DNA of 37,269 nucleotides from Streptomyces sp. TRM64462 (lineage in GTDB: Bacteria > Actinomycetota > Actinomycetes > Streptomycetales > Streptomycetaceae): NCBI RefSeq assembly GCF_013362995.1, contig NZ_JABWDV010000336.1, positions 1-37,269 of the forward strand, in the 5' to 3' direction. This document shows, piece by piece, positions 1 to 7,337 of the stretch. Below the pieces are notes generated by a model. The model worked only from the letters and a program-made list of their open reading frames with translations, searched no databases and had not been told where the DNA came from. Both the position numbers and the translations under genes were made by a program. Numbering within the stretch: position 1 is the stretch's first letter; each line of letters opens with the position of its first letter.

Positions 1-95
1 GCGGCGGGTGCGGCGGGTGCGGGGGCCCCTTCTCCCGTGGGCGGGACGGCGGGAACGGGCGGTGTCTGGTCGGTCACAGGGAACAGGCGTCGCAT
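1..95 (-). CDS. Pyrimidine reductase-like protein, N-terminal fragment (gene continues past the window start)
   Basis: A minus-strand reading frame starts at an ATG (95-93) and stays open to the window edge. It reads MRRLFPVTDQTPPVP and then a Pro/Ala-rich stretch, 31 residues in all. From memory, the MRRLFPVTD opening followed by a low-complexity linker is typical of Streptomyces dihydrofolate-reductase-like 'pyrimidine reductase family' proteins (RibD C-terminal fold). The catalytic domain lies outside the window, so the product name is inference. There is no Shine-Dalgarno sequence. A -10-like CAGACT (plus coordinates 103-108) sits 7 nt upstream of the ATG, so the transcript is probably leaderless. 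The gene diverges from zapE. Confidence 0.5.
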   Translation of the reverse strand, partial: MRRLFPVTDQTPPVPAVPPTGEGAPAPAAPA

Positions 96-131
96 GTCGT
101 GCAGTCTGGCACGGCCCTTACAGTGGGGAGC
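96..131. promoter_or_regulatory. 36-nt divergent double promoter, both sides leaderless-type
   Basis: The minus-strand -10-like CAGACT (103-108) is 7 nt from the ATG at 95. The plus-strand -10 TACAGT (119-124, TANNNT) is 7 nt from the GTG at 132. The predicted start points are only about 37 bp apart, so two polymerases could not bind together. No -35 matches the consensus well on either side. Confidence 0.45.
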
Positions 132-1205
132 GTGTCGACGAGTGCCCTGACCGAAGCGGTCCCGCAGTCCCTGTGCGCGCGTGAGCCGCACGTCCCCGCC
201 GACCGTCTGGTCGCCGAGATGGTGCCCCCGCCGCGCTTCGACGCGGTGCGCTTCGACACGTACATCCCGGACCCGGACCGGCCCAGCCAGTCCGAGGCCG
301 TCAAGGTGCTGGCCGCCTTCGCCGACGGGCTCGGCGGGGCGCACGCGAGCGGCGCCGGGAAGCGCCGCTGGTTCGCCCGAAAGCCGGCCGCGCCCACGGG
401 GCCGCGCGGCGTGTACCTGGACGGCGGGTACGGCGTCGGCAAGACGCACCTGCTGGCGTCGCTGTGGCACGCCACTCCCGCGGAGCCCGCGCTGAAGGCG
501 TTCGGGACGTTCGTGGAGCTGACCAACCTGGTCGGCGCGCTCGGCTTCCAGCAGACCGTGCAGACGCTGAGCGGGCACCGGCTGCTGTGCATCGACGAGT
601 TCGAGCTCGACGACCCGGGCGACACGGTGCTGGTGTCGACGCTGCTGGGCAAGCTGGTCGACGCGGGCGTCGCCCTGGCGGCCACGTCCAACACGCTGCC
701 GGGCAAGCTCGGCGAGGGACGGTTCGCCGCGGCCGACTTCCTGCGCGAGATCCAGGGCCTGTCGGCGCGCTTCCGGCCGCTGCGCATCGACGGCGAGGAC
801 TACCGGCACCGCGGGCTGCCCGAGGCCCCGGCGCCGTACTCCGACGAGCAGGTGACGAAGGCGGCGTACGCGAAGCCCGGCGCCTCCCTCGACGACTTCC
901 CGCACCTGCTGGAGCACCTGGCCCGGGTCCACCCGAGCCGGTACGGGGCGCTGACCGAGGACGTGACGGCGGTGTGCCTCACCGATGTGACGGCCGTGCC
1001 CGACCAGTCGACGGCGCTGCGGCTCGTCGTCCTCGCGGACCGGCTGTACGACCGCGAGATACCCGTGCTGGCCTCGGGGCTGCCGTTCGACCGGCTGTTC
1101 AGCGAGGAGATGCTGAAGGGCGGGTACCGGAAGAAGTACTTCCGGGCGATCTCGCGGCTCACCGCGCTGGCGCGGGACGCGAAAGGTCTGGTCGCCGCCG
1201 CGTAG
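132..1205 (+). CDS. zapE: Cell division protein ZapE / AFG1-family P-loop ATPase
   Basis: This 357-residue AFG1/ZapE-family ATPase has a Walker A motif (GGYGVGKTHL), a Walker B motif (LLCIDEFELDD) and a sensor-like segment (LAATSNTLPG), followed by the family's C-terminal region (FDRLFSEEMLKGGYRKKYFRAISRL). In E. coli ZapE acts at the constricting Z-ring; in mitochondria AFG1 is linked to protein quality control. The actinobacterial role is not settled. I chose the GTG at 132 because a -10 TACAGT lies 7 nt upstream, which fits a leaderless mRNA. An in-frame GTG at 99 would lie upstream of that promoter and has no good ribosome site. It diverges from the pyrimidine-reductase-like gene. Family assignment is firm; function in this organism is inferred. 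Confidence 0.85.
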   Translation: MSTSALTEAVPQSLCAREPHVPADRLVAEMVPPPRFDAVRFDTYIPDPDRPSQSEAVKVLAAFADGLGGAHASGAGKRRWFARKPAAPTGPRGVYLDGGYGVGKTHLLASLWHATPAEPALKAFGTFVELTNLVGALGFQQTVQTLSGHRLLCIDEFELDDPGDTVLVSTLLGKLVDAGVALAATSNTLPGKLGEGRFAAADFLREIQGLSARFRPLRIDGEDYRHRGLPEAPAPYSDEQVTKAAYAKPGASLDDFPHLLEHLARVHPSRYGALTEDVTAVCLTDVTAVPDQSTALRLVVLADRLYDREIPVLASGLPFDRLFSEEMLKGGYRKKYFRAISRLTALARDAKGLVAAA

Positions 1206-1249
1206 CCGGGGCGGGGCCGTCCCGTTGCAGTAGGTTGGGGTGCCGTAAC

Positions 1250-1291
1250 CGTCCGAGGTCGTACAGCGTCCGAGGCCGACACCGTCCGAAG
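1250..1291 (+). repeat. Three spaced direct repeats CGTCCGARG before the osmC-like gene
   Basis: CGTCCGAGG (1250-1258), CGTCCGAGG (1267-1275) and CGTCCGAAG (1283-1291) are spaced 17 and 16 bp apart. The last copy contains the GAAGGGA-like ribosome site of the next gene. Near-regular spacing suggests a regulator site or a small tandem duplication. Confidence 0.45.
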
Positions 1292-1301
1292 GGATCCCGG
1301 C

Positions 1302-1733
1302 ATGGCCACCACGCGCCACGCGCACACCGTCTGGGAAGGCAATCTGACCGAGGGCACGGGCACCGTGACCCTCGACTCGTCCGGCATCGGCTCCTACCCG
1401 GTCTCCTGGCCGGCGCGCGCCGAGGAGCCGAACGGTATGACGAGCCCGGAGGAGCTCATCGCGGCCGCGCACTCCAGCTGCTTCTCGATGGCCCTCTCCG
1501 GCGCCCTCACCCGGGGCGGCAACCCGCCGGCCCGGCTCACCACCAAGGCCGACGTCACGTTCCAGCCCGGCACCGGCATCACGGGCATCCACCTCACGGT
1601 GGAGGGCGAGGTCCCGGGCATGGACGAGGCGTCCTTCACCAAGGCGGCCGAGGACGCCAAGGTGAACTGCCCGGTGAGCCAGGCGCTCACGGGTACGACG
1701 ATCACGCTGACGGCCTCGCTCACGGCATCCTGA
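1302..1733 (+). CDS. OsmC/Ohr-family thiol peroxidase
   Basis: This 143-residue protein has normal length for the family. It carries both conserved OsmC cysteines: one in HSSCFSMALS (about residue 60) and one in NCPVSQAL (about residue 125). These form the thiol/disulfide site used to reduce organic hydroperoxides. The Glu-Glu-Leu segment before the first Cys (SPEELIAAAHSSC) is also typical. The ATG at 1302 has a purine-rich GAAGGGA ribosome site about 8 nt upstream. A perfect hairpin terminator follows, so the gene is probably monocistronic. OsmC (osmotic/peroxide) and Ohr subtypes cannot be separated with certainty here; the sequence reads more like OsmC. It is probably cytoplasmic, with no signal peptide. 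Confidence 0.9.
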   Translation: MATTRHAHTVWEGNLTEGTGTVTLDSSGIGSYPVSWPARAEEPNGMTSPEELIAAAHSSCFSMALSGALTRGGNPPARLTTKADVTFQPGTGITGIHLTVEGEVPGMDEASFTKAAEDAKVNCPVSQALTGTTITLTASLTAS

Positions 1734-1775
1734 CCGCACCGCCGCCACCGCGCCGCACCCTCGCCGCACCGTCCT

Positions 1776-1811
1776 CCGGCCGCCGCCCCGCAGTAAAGGG
1801 GCGGCGGCCGG
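1776..1811 (+). terminator. Perfect 14-bp hairpin terminator after the osmC-like gene
   Basis: Arms 1776-1789 (CCGGCCGCCGCCCC) and 1798-1811 pair perfectly around an 8-nt loop. There is no U-tract, as is usual in Streptomyces. It lies 42 nt after the stop codon. Confidence 0.8.
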
Positions 1812-2004
1812 CGGCGTTGTACGGGGCTGTACGGGGCTTCCGGATGTGACCCGGTGCCCGTGCCGATGCCGAGGTCGGCCGCTGCCAGCCGATCTGACGT
1901 CACTTCAGTCGCGTGGTTCACGGGAGACCACACAGCGTGGTACACACGTGCGGATCCGTCACGTCACATCACATCTCTGTCCGCCAGCAGGGAGTTGAGT
2001 TGCC

Positions 2005-3399
2005 ATGTCTGCGACACGACGTCACATCCTCACCGGTGCAGGTGCCTCGCTCGCCGGTATCGCTTTCAGCGGCGCGTTCTCGGAGCTCTTCGCCGGATCG
2101 GCCGCCGCCTCCGACGCCTCAGCCTCCGCCTCCGCCTCCGGTCACACCGGCCACGCCGGTTACGGCCCCCTCGTCCCCGATCCGGACGGCCTCCTCGACC
2201 TGCCGCGCGGCTTCCGCTACCGCGTCCTGTCCCGGGAGGGCGAGCCGCTCCGCTCGGGCGAGGGCCCGGTGCCGGCCCGCCCCGACGGCATGGCCGCCCT
2301 CGCGGGCTGGCACGGCCGCGTCCACCTGGTCCGCAACCACGAGAACAAGCCCACGACCACACCCGGCGTCCCGGCCGTCGCCGGCCTCACCTACGACCCC
2401 GCGGCCCGGGGCGGCTGCACGGCCCTCACGCTCGACGCCCGGAACGACGTCCTGGACGAGCGCGTCGCCCTCGCCGGCACCGCGGTCAACTGCTCCGGCG
2501 GCCCCACGCCCTGGAACAGCTGGCTGACCTGCGAGGAGTCCGAGGCACGTGCGGGCGAGGGCGGCTACACCAAGGACCACGGCTTCGTCTTCGAGGTCGA
2601 CCCGGCCCGCCCGCACCGCACCGGAGCCGTACCGCTCACGGCCATGGGCCGCTTCCAGCACGAGGCCGTCGCCGTCGACCCGCGCACGGGTGCCGTGTAC
2701 GAGACGGAGGACGCATTCGACCGACCGTTCGGGCTCTTCTACCGCTTCCTGCCGAACCGCCCGCTGGGCGGCACCGGTTCGCTGGCCGCGGGCGGCACGC
2801 TCCAGGCCATGCGCGTACCGGACGTGCCCGATCTGTCCGCCGTCCAGGAGCCGGGCCTGTGCTTCGAGGGCGTCGAGTGGGTGCCGGTGCCGGACAGCCA
2901 GGCCCGCCGCACACCGATACGCCTCCAGGACTTCGGCCCGCGCGGTGTCACCCACGCGCAGAAACTGGAGGGCTGCTACTGGGGCGGCCGCTCCGTCTAC
3001 TTCGTCTCCAGCTTCGCCCGCGCGGCGGAGGGCTCGGCCGCCGACCACTACGGCCAGGTCTGGCGGTACGAGCCGCACCGGGGCCGGCTCACGCTGGTCA
3101 TCGTGTTCGGCCCGAGCACGGACGTGCAACTGCCCGGCGAGTCGCCCGACAACATCTGCCTGGCACCCGGCGGCGGGCTGATGGTGTGCGAGGACGGCGG
3201 CGGCGCCCAGCACGTGTACGGGCTGACGCGGCGCGGCGAGGTGTACGCGATGGCCCGCAACGCCCAGAACACCGGCACGCCGGGCGACCCGGAGTGGGGC
3301 GAGTTCGCAGGCGTCACGTTCTCGCCCGACGGCCGGACGATGTACGTGAACTGCTACGCGCCGGGCACGACGTTCGCGGTCACGGGCCCCTGGCGCTGA
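2005..3399 (+). CDS. Tat-exported PhoX-family (DUF839) protein, putative alkaline phosphatase
   Basis: This 464-residue protein is predicted to be exported. The N-terminus SATRRHILTGAGASLAGIAF has a twin-arginine and a hydrophobic stretch, followed by an Ala/Ser-rich linker to about residue 50. The rest matches the DUF839/PhoX beta-propeller family, with segments HLVRNHENKP, NCSGGPTPWNSWLTCEE, FQHEAVAVDPRTG, GVTHAQKLEGCYWGG and PDNICLAPGGGLMVCEDGGG. PhoX enzymes are Ca/Fe-dependent phosphomonoesterases, but many DUF839 proteins are untested, so substrate is inferred. An AGGGAG ribosome site precedes the ATG at 2005. The 270-nt upstream region has a GTTCAC element (1916-1921) and TCACR repeats (1959-1973), but I could not align these to a convincing 11-bp PHO-box array. 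Confidence 0.8.
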   Translation: MSATRRHILTGAGASLAGIAFSGAFSELFAGSAAASDASASASASGHTGHAGYGPLVPDPDGLLDLPRGFRYRVLSREGEPLRSGEGPVPARPDGMAALAGWHGRVHLVRNHENKPTTTPGVPAVAGLTYDPAARGGCTALTLDARNDVLDERVALAGTAVNCSGGPTPWNSWLTCEESEARAGEGGYTKDHGFVFEVDPARPHRTGAVPLTAMGRFQHEAVAVDPRTGAVYETEDAFDRPFGLFYRFLPNRPLGGTGSLAAGGTLQAMRVPDVPDLSAVQEPGLCFEGVEWVPVPDSQARRTPIRLQDFGPRGVTHAQKLEGCYWGGRSVYFVSSFARAAEGSAADHYGQVWRYEPHRGRLTLVIVFGPSTDVQLPGESPDNICLAPGGGLMVCEDGGGAQHVYGLTRRGEVYAMARNAQNTGTPGDPEWGEFAGVTFSPDGRTMYVNCYAPGTTFAVTGPWR

Positions 3400-3450
3400 G
3401 TCCGCCCTTCGGCCCCACGCCGGGCGTGTAGCGGCAGCGACACGACACTG

Positions 3451-3468
3451 ATCGGATACTTTCCGATA
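3451..3468 (+). promoter_or_regulatory. Leaderless promoter -10 embedded in a palindrome
   Basis: TACTTT (3457-3462) fits TANNNT and ends 6 nt before the GTG start at 3469, with no ribosome site between. It lies inside the inverted repeat ATCGGA-tactt-TCCGAT (3451-3467), so a dimeric repressor bound there would cover the -10. Confidence 0.5.
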
Positions 3469-4347
3469 GTGACATTTTCTGCACGACCCTTGTGGGCGTT
3501 GACGGTTCTGGGGGCCGTTCTGGTGGGCTGCGGCACTACCACCGGCACGGCCCCCGCTCCGGCGCCCGCCACCCCCTCCGCACCGGCGTCACCCGCGCCC
3601 GCGCCCACGGCCGCGCCCACACGTGGCCGCCCCGCCGCCGTCCCGACGATGGCGGCGGGCCCCGCGGGCCTGACGCCCGTCTTCGAACGCGGCCCCGCGG
3701 GCGGCGGCGCCGGCGACAAGGTGGTGGCGCTCACGTTCGACGCCGACATGACGGCCGATCAGGGCCCGCGCGCGGCGCGCGGCGAACGGTTCGACAACCC
3801 CGAGCTCATCGCCACGCTGCGCCGCCTGAAGGTCGACGCGACGGTGTTCATGACCGGCCGCTGGGCCGAGGAGTACCCGGACCAGGCACGGTCGATCGGC
3901 ACCGACCCGCGCTTCGAGATCGCCAACCACTCGTACAGCCACCACGCCTTCAAGAGCCCCTGCTACGGCCTGCCGACGCTGCCCCGCGAGGACATGGCGG
4001 CGGATGTCCGCCGCGCCTTCGCCGCGTTCCGTACCGCGGGCGCCCGCAACGTCGTGCCGTACTTCCGCTTCCCCGGCGGCTGCTACGACGACACCGCGCT
4101 CCACGCGCTGGCGCCGACGAAGGTGACGGCCGTGCAGTGGGACGTGGTGAGCGGCGACGCGTTCGCGAAGGACCCGGACGCGGTGGCCGAGCAGGTGCTG
4201 GCCGGTGTGAAGCCCGGCTCCCTGGTGGTGATGCACTGCACGCGCAGCGCCGCCCCGGTCACGGAGCAGGCGGTCCGCCGGATCGTGCCGGAACTGCGGA
4301 AGCGCGGCTACCGCTTCGTGAAGGTCTCGGAGCTGATGGGCGGCTGA
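3469..4347 (+). CDS. Lipoprotein polysaccharide deacetylase (NodB homology domain)
   Basis: This 292-residue protein begins with a lipoprotein signal peptide (hydrophobic core then LVGC, lipid-modified Cys21) and an Ala/Pro-rich spacer to about residue 65. The NodB carbohydrate esterase 4 motifs follow in order: TFDADMT (catalytic/metal Asp), HSYSH (metal His pair), RFPGG, WDVVSGD and LVVMHC. The expected activity is removal of N-acetyl groups from cell-wall or chitin-type glycans at the outer membrane face. The GTG start has no Shine-Dalgarno site and follows a -10 by 6 nt, so it is probably leaderless. The substrate is unknown. Confidence 0.88.
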   Translation: MTFSARPLWALTVLGAVLVGCGTTTGTAPAPAPATPSAPASPAPAPTAAPTRGRPAAVPTMAAGPAGLTPVFERGPAGGGAGDKVVALTFDADMTADQGPRAARGERFDNPELIATLRRLKVDATVFMTGRWAEEYPDQARSIGTDPRFEIANHSYSHHAFKSPCYGLPTLPREDMAADVRRAFAAFRTAGARNVVPYFRFPGGCYDDTALHALAPTKVTAVQWDVVSGDAFAKDPDAVAEQVLAGVKPGSLVVMHCTRSAAPVTEQAVRRIVPELRKRGYRFVKVSELMGG

Positions 4348-4369
4348 CCGGCCGGACCGTGACACGGCT

Positions 4370-4375
4370 TAGGCT
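4370..4375 (+). promoter_or_regulatory. Leaderless-type -10 TAGGCT
   Basis: TAGGCT fits TANNNT and lies 8 nt before the ATG at 4384; no ribosome site separates them. A CTGACC at 4344-4349 is a poor -35 candidate. Confidence 0.4.
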
Positions 4376-4383
4376 CGTCCCCC

Positions 4384-4857
4384 ATGAGCCGAGATCACGA
4401 CGAGCCGGTCTTCGTCCGGCGGGGCGGGAAGTACGTCTACAACCACCGGAATCCCGTCGCCCGGGTCCTGATGGTGGTGTCGCTGCTGCTGGTGGGCTGG
4501 CTCGTGTACGACATGTACGACGACGGCCGCTGGAGCGACGGCGAGCTGCGCGACGCGGTGCACACGGCGGCCCGCTCCATGGAGGCCGAGCCCCGGCGGG
4601 AGAGCTACCTCTCCACGTTCGGCTACGACAGCCTGATCAAGGACGAGATCTACGCCGGCGGAGAAGGCCCGGAGCACAGCGTCCAGGTCACGGACGCCGG
4701 TGGCGGCACCGGCACCCGGTTCGAGGTCACGACGCCCGACACGGACACCGCCTACTGCGTCTCGGTCTCGCCGCCCCGGCCCGAAGGCCCCCGCGACCTG
4801 ACGGCGCCCGACGCCGAGGTGCAGCTCTCGGTCGCGGTCGCCGAGGGCGCCTGCTGA
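4384..4857 (+). CDS. Single-pass membrane protein of unknown function
   Basis: This 157-residue protein has about 26 charged N-terminal residues (DEPVFVRRGGKYVYNHRNP), one membrane helix (ARVLMVVSLLLVGWLVYDMY) and a roughly 110-residue soluble C-terminal part with many acidic residues and two cysteines, one at the extreme C-terminus. The positive N-terminus suggests N-in, C-out topology. I do not recognise a family. Codon use is normal for the window, so the gene is likely real. It starts 36 nt after the deacetylase stop from its own leaderless-type -10. It ends only 4 nt from the convergent AIM24 gene, leaving no room for a terminator. Confidence 0.7.
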   Translation: MSRDHDEPVFVRRGGKYVYNHRNPVARVLMVVSLLLVGWLVYDMYDDGRWSDGELRDAVHTAARSMEAEPRRESYLSTFGYDSLIKDEIYAGGEGPEHSVQVTDAGGGTGTRFEVTTPDTDTAYCVSVSPPRPEGPRDLTAPDAEVQLSVAVAEGAC

Positions 4858-4861
4858 CGGC

Positions 4862-5536
4862 TCAGCCCTGTGCCGCCTGCGCGGTCTGCTCGCTCGGCCG
4901 GACGACCACGAAGCCGTCGCCCTGGAGCATCAGCTGGACGGCCTCGCCCGAACCGCCCCTGATCATCGAGCCGAACGACTGCGACCGATGCAGGGATGTC
5001 GCCAGATGGGCGCTCCAGCCGACGACCGCGTCCGTGTCGACGTACACCGGCTGGTGCTGACTGACGGGGATCACGACCGGTGAGCCGTCACAGACCAGGG
5101 CGAGCTTGCCGTTGCCCGTGAAGACGCTGTTGAACAGGCCGCCGCCGACCATGCCGGCGCCCTTCACGGTCCTGATCTCGTACGAGAGCGTGGCGTCGAA
5201 GCACAGGACGTTGCGGCCGTTGACGGTGAGGGCGTCCCCCGGCTCCAGCTCGACGACGAAGCAGTTCTGCGCCTCGTGCGCGAACCAGGCCTCACCCTGT
5301 CCGCGCACGGCCATCAGCGGCAGGCCCTCGCCGGTGACCGCCCGCTTGAGCATGCCTCCTATGCCCTGGCCCCTGCGCTCGAACTGGAGGTTGCCGCGGA
5401 AGGCGATCATCGAGCCCTGGCGGGCGTGCATCTCACCGTTCACCGCGTACTTGACGCACTTGGAGTTCTGCAGGGTCATCCCGGGCGCCGTCGCCTGCCG
5501 CGCCAGGTTCTCGGACGCGAAAAGATCGCTCTTCAT
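4862..5536 (-). CDS. AIM24 family protein
   Basis: This 224-residue protein matches the AIM24/TIM-barrel-like (DUF124) family, with segments VNGEMHARQGSMIAFRG, GEGLPLMAVRGQGEAWFA, GDALTVNGRNVLCFDATLSYEI, GGGLFNSVFTGNGKLALV and VYVDTDAVVGWSAHL. Yeast AIM24 is a mitochondrial membrane-organisation factor; the bacterial function is unknown. The ATG at 5536 has no clear ribosome site. On the minus strand a TTGGCG and a GACGAT are 18 nt apart, and the latter lies 6 nt before the ATG, so a leaderless start is possible but the match is weak. It is a singleton, convergent with the membrane-protein gene. Confidence 0.85.
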   Translation of the reverse strand: MKSDLFASENLARQATAPGMTLQNSKCVKYAVNGEMHARQGSMIAFRGNLQFERRGQGIGGMLKRAVTGEGLPLMAVRGQGEAWFAHEAQNCFVVELEPGDALTVNGRNVLCFDATLSYEIRTVKGAGMVGGGLFNSVFTGNGKLALVCDGSPVVIPVSQHQPVYVDTDAVVGWSAHLATSLHRSQSFGSMIRGGSGEAVQLMLQGDGFVVVRPSEQTAQAAQG

Positions 5537-5627
5537 GACGGCATCGTCGCCCGGAACACCCCGCTCCGCCAAGGACGCGGCCCCGCGTGGAGCGGCGGCC
5601 GCCCGGAAAGCGCCGCCGCGCGGCTGG

Positions 5628-5633
5628 CAGACT
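5628..5633 (+). promoter_or_regulatory. Leaderless-type -10-like CAGACT
   Basis: CAGACT lies 6 nt before the GTG at 5640. The same hexamer is found before the ATG at 95. The first base departs from TANNNT. Confidence 0.3.
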
Positions 5634-5639
5634 GGCCGT

Positions 5640-6383
5640 GTGACCAGCGAGACCACCGACCGCACGCCCGGCAAGCCAGACACGGCCGACACCGCCGACA
5701 CCGCCGGCTCCCCCGACCCTCGCGACAGCGCCCCGCAGTTCGTCCTGCCGCTCGTCGTACGGATCGAGAAGAGCGCCCCGCCCGCCCGTACCGACGCGCT
5801 GGAGACCGCGGCACGCGCCGTCCTGGTGATGCTCTCCGACGAGCGGTCCACCGGCGACGGCCCGTGGGCGCGGGCCGTACGGGACTGGGAGGACGCCCGG
5901 ATCCGCAAGGTCGTACGGCGGGCCAGGGGCGCCGAGTGGCGGCGCGCCGAGCGGCTGCCGGGCATCACGGTCACGGGCGACACGGCCGAGGTGCGGGTCT
6001 TCCCGCCGGTCCCGCTGGACGGCTGGCCCAAGGACCTGGCCAGGCTCCAGGTGTCGGGCACGGAGCTGGACGACCCGGTGGCCCCGCCGCCCGCCGGGCC
6101 AGGCCAGGCGCGGCTCTGGCTCAACCCGGAGCTGCGCATGTCGGCCGGCAAGGAGATGGCCCAGGTCGGCCATGGCGCGCAGCTCCTGTGGTGGGCGCTC
6201 GACGACGCCGACCGGGCGGCGTGGCGCGCGGCCGGGTTCCCCCTGGCCGTACGGACGGCCCCGCCCGGCCGCTGGCCCGAACTGACCGCGAGCGGCCGCC
6301 TGGTGGTCAGGGACGCGGGGTTCACGGAGATCGCTCCGGGGTCCTGCACGGTCGTAGCGGACTTTCCCGTTCGAGCCGTCTGA
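5640..6383 (+). CDS. PTH2-type peptidyl-tRNA hydrolase domain protein
   Basis: This 247-residue protein has a low-complexity N-terminus (a repeated DTADTA segment) and a central helical region (about 50-140). A C-terminal PTH2 domain follows (about 155-245), with hallmark segment LNPELRMSAGKEMAQVGHGAQLL; the Met, Gly-Lys, Ala-Gln and His positions match the PTH2 M-x-x-G-K-x-x-A-Q-x-x-H pattern. PTH2 enzymes release peptides from stalled peptidyl-tRNA; whether this longer actinobacterial version does so is untested. I chose the GTG at 5640 because a -10-like CAGACT sits 6 nt upstream and no ribosome site is present. Longer upstream in-frame sequence lies antisense to AIM24 and is not coding. 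Confidence 0.72.
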   Translation: MTSETTDRTPGKPDTADTADTAGSPDPRDSAPQFVLPLVVRIEKSAPPARTDALETAARAVLVMLSDERSTGDGPWARAVRDWEDARIRKVVRRARGAEWRRAERLPGITVTGDTAEVRVFPPVPLDGWPKDLARLQVSGTELDDPVAPPPAGPGQARLWLNPELRMSAGKEMAQVGHGAQLLWWALDDADRAAWRAAGFPLAVRTAPPGRWPELTASGRLVVRDAGFTEIAPGSCTVVADFPVRAV

Positions 6384-6448
6384 ACGTTCCGGCGCCCGTT
6401 TACGTATCTCCCAGCACCGCCACGCAAGTCGGAAGCTCGGGAGGTACC

Positions 6449-7216
6449 TTGCTGCGGCGTATCAACGGCACGGCATTGATCATCGCGGCGCTGGTCGCCA
6501 CGGTCGGGGCGCTGGCGTTCCCCGTCTGGTCGTACGCCGACCGCTCCGGCACTGGTCAGGCCAATCTCAACGCGTCGACCGTGGCCACGCAGTGGGGTCC
6601 GCTGTCGGCGACCGACCGGGACTTCCTGGTGAAGGTGCGGCTCGCCGGGCTGTGGGAGCTGCCGGCCGGGCAGCAGGCCATCGAGCGGGCCCCGACGCAG
6701 GCCATCCGGGACGCGGGCGACCATCTGGTGGTCGGGCACACCGACCTGGACCAGCGGGCGCGGGACGTGGCGGCGAAGCTGGGCGTGGAGCTGCCGAACC
6801 AGCCGACGGAGGAGCAGCAGGGCTGGCTGCGGGAGCTGTCGGCGGCGCAGGGCGCCGAGTACGAGCGGAAGTTCGCGAACCTCCTGCGGAACGCGCACGG
6901 CAAGGTGTTCGGGCTGATCGCCCAGGTCCGGCACACCACGCGCAACACGCTGATCCGGCAGCTCGCGAGCGACGCCAACCAGACGGTCCTCGACCACATC
7001 ACGATGCTGGAAGGGACCGGGATGGTCGACTTCGACGCCATCGCCAACGAGGCGGCGGGCCGCTCGACGGCCAGCCCGTCCGGTCCCCCGGCCCCCAACG
7101 GCAACCTGCCGCCCGCCCCGACCCCGGCCGTGCCGACGGGCCCGGGCGGCGGCTTCACGTCCCTGCCGTCGACGCAGCCGGGCCCGCCGACCGCGATCAA
7201 CACGAACCGGCCGTGA
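6449..7216 (+). CDS. Secreted DUF4142 protein with Pro-rich C-terminal tail
   Basis: This 255-residue protein starts with a membrane/signal segment (TALIIAALVATVGALAFPVWSYA). A DUF4142 helical domain (about 50-195) follows, with LSATDRDFLVKVRLAGLWELPAGQ and HLVVGHTDLDQRARDVA. A Pro/Gly/Asn tail (about 200-255) ends AINTNRP. DUF4142 is a ferritin-like helical fold of unknown function. I saw no cysteine. The start is probably TTG at 6449: GGGAGG ends 4 nt before it, a short spacing; CTG at 6452 is the alternative. It lies just upstream of the MNIO gene, separated by a hairpin. Whether the pair works together is unknown. Confidence 0.75.
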   Translation: MLRRINGTALIIAALVATVGALAFPVWSYADRSGTGQANLNASTVATQWGPLSATDRDFLVKVRLAGLWELPAGQQAIERAPTQAIRDAGDHLVVGHTDLDQRARDVAAKLGVELPNQPTEEQQGWLRELSAAQGAEYERKFANLLRNAHGKVFGLIAQVRHTTRNTLIRQLASDANQTVLDHITMLEGTGMVDFDAIANEAAGRSTASPSGPPAPNGNLPPAPTPAVPTGPGGGFTSLPSTQPGPPTAINTNRP

Positions 7217-7256
7217 CCGTGCACGGGCCCGTCTCCGCGTTCGAAGCTCAAATAAA

Positions 7257-7288
7257 CCTCTGAATCCCGGCCCCCGCGGATTCAGAGG
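7257..7288 (+). terminator. Perfect 11-bp hairpin between the DUF4142 and MNIO genes
   Basis: CCTCTGAATCC (7257-7267) pairs perfectly with 7278-7288 around a 10-nt loop. The AT-containing stem is unusual for this genome. It may terminate the DUF4142 transcript, attenuate the MNIO gene, or bind a protein as DNA. Confidence 0.6.
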
Positions 7289-7337
7289 CCCGTGACGGGG
7301 CCATGACCTCTCCGACCGCACGGCGAAGGAGGGGGAC

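Noticed and set aside
1916..1973. Possible PHO box upstream of the PhoX-like gene (GTTCAC at 1916, GGTACACA at 1939, TCACR repeats)
   Set aside because: The units do not fall into the 11-bp direct repeats of Streptomyces PhoP sites, so I do not call it.
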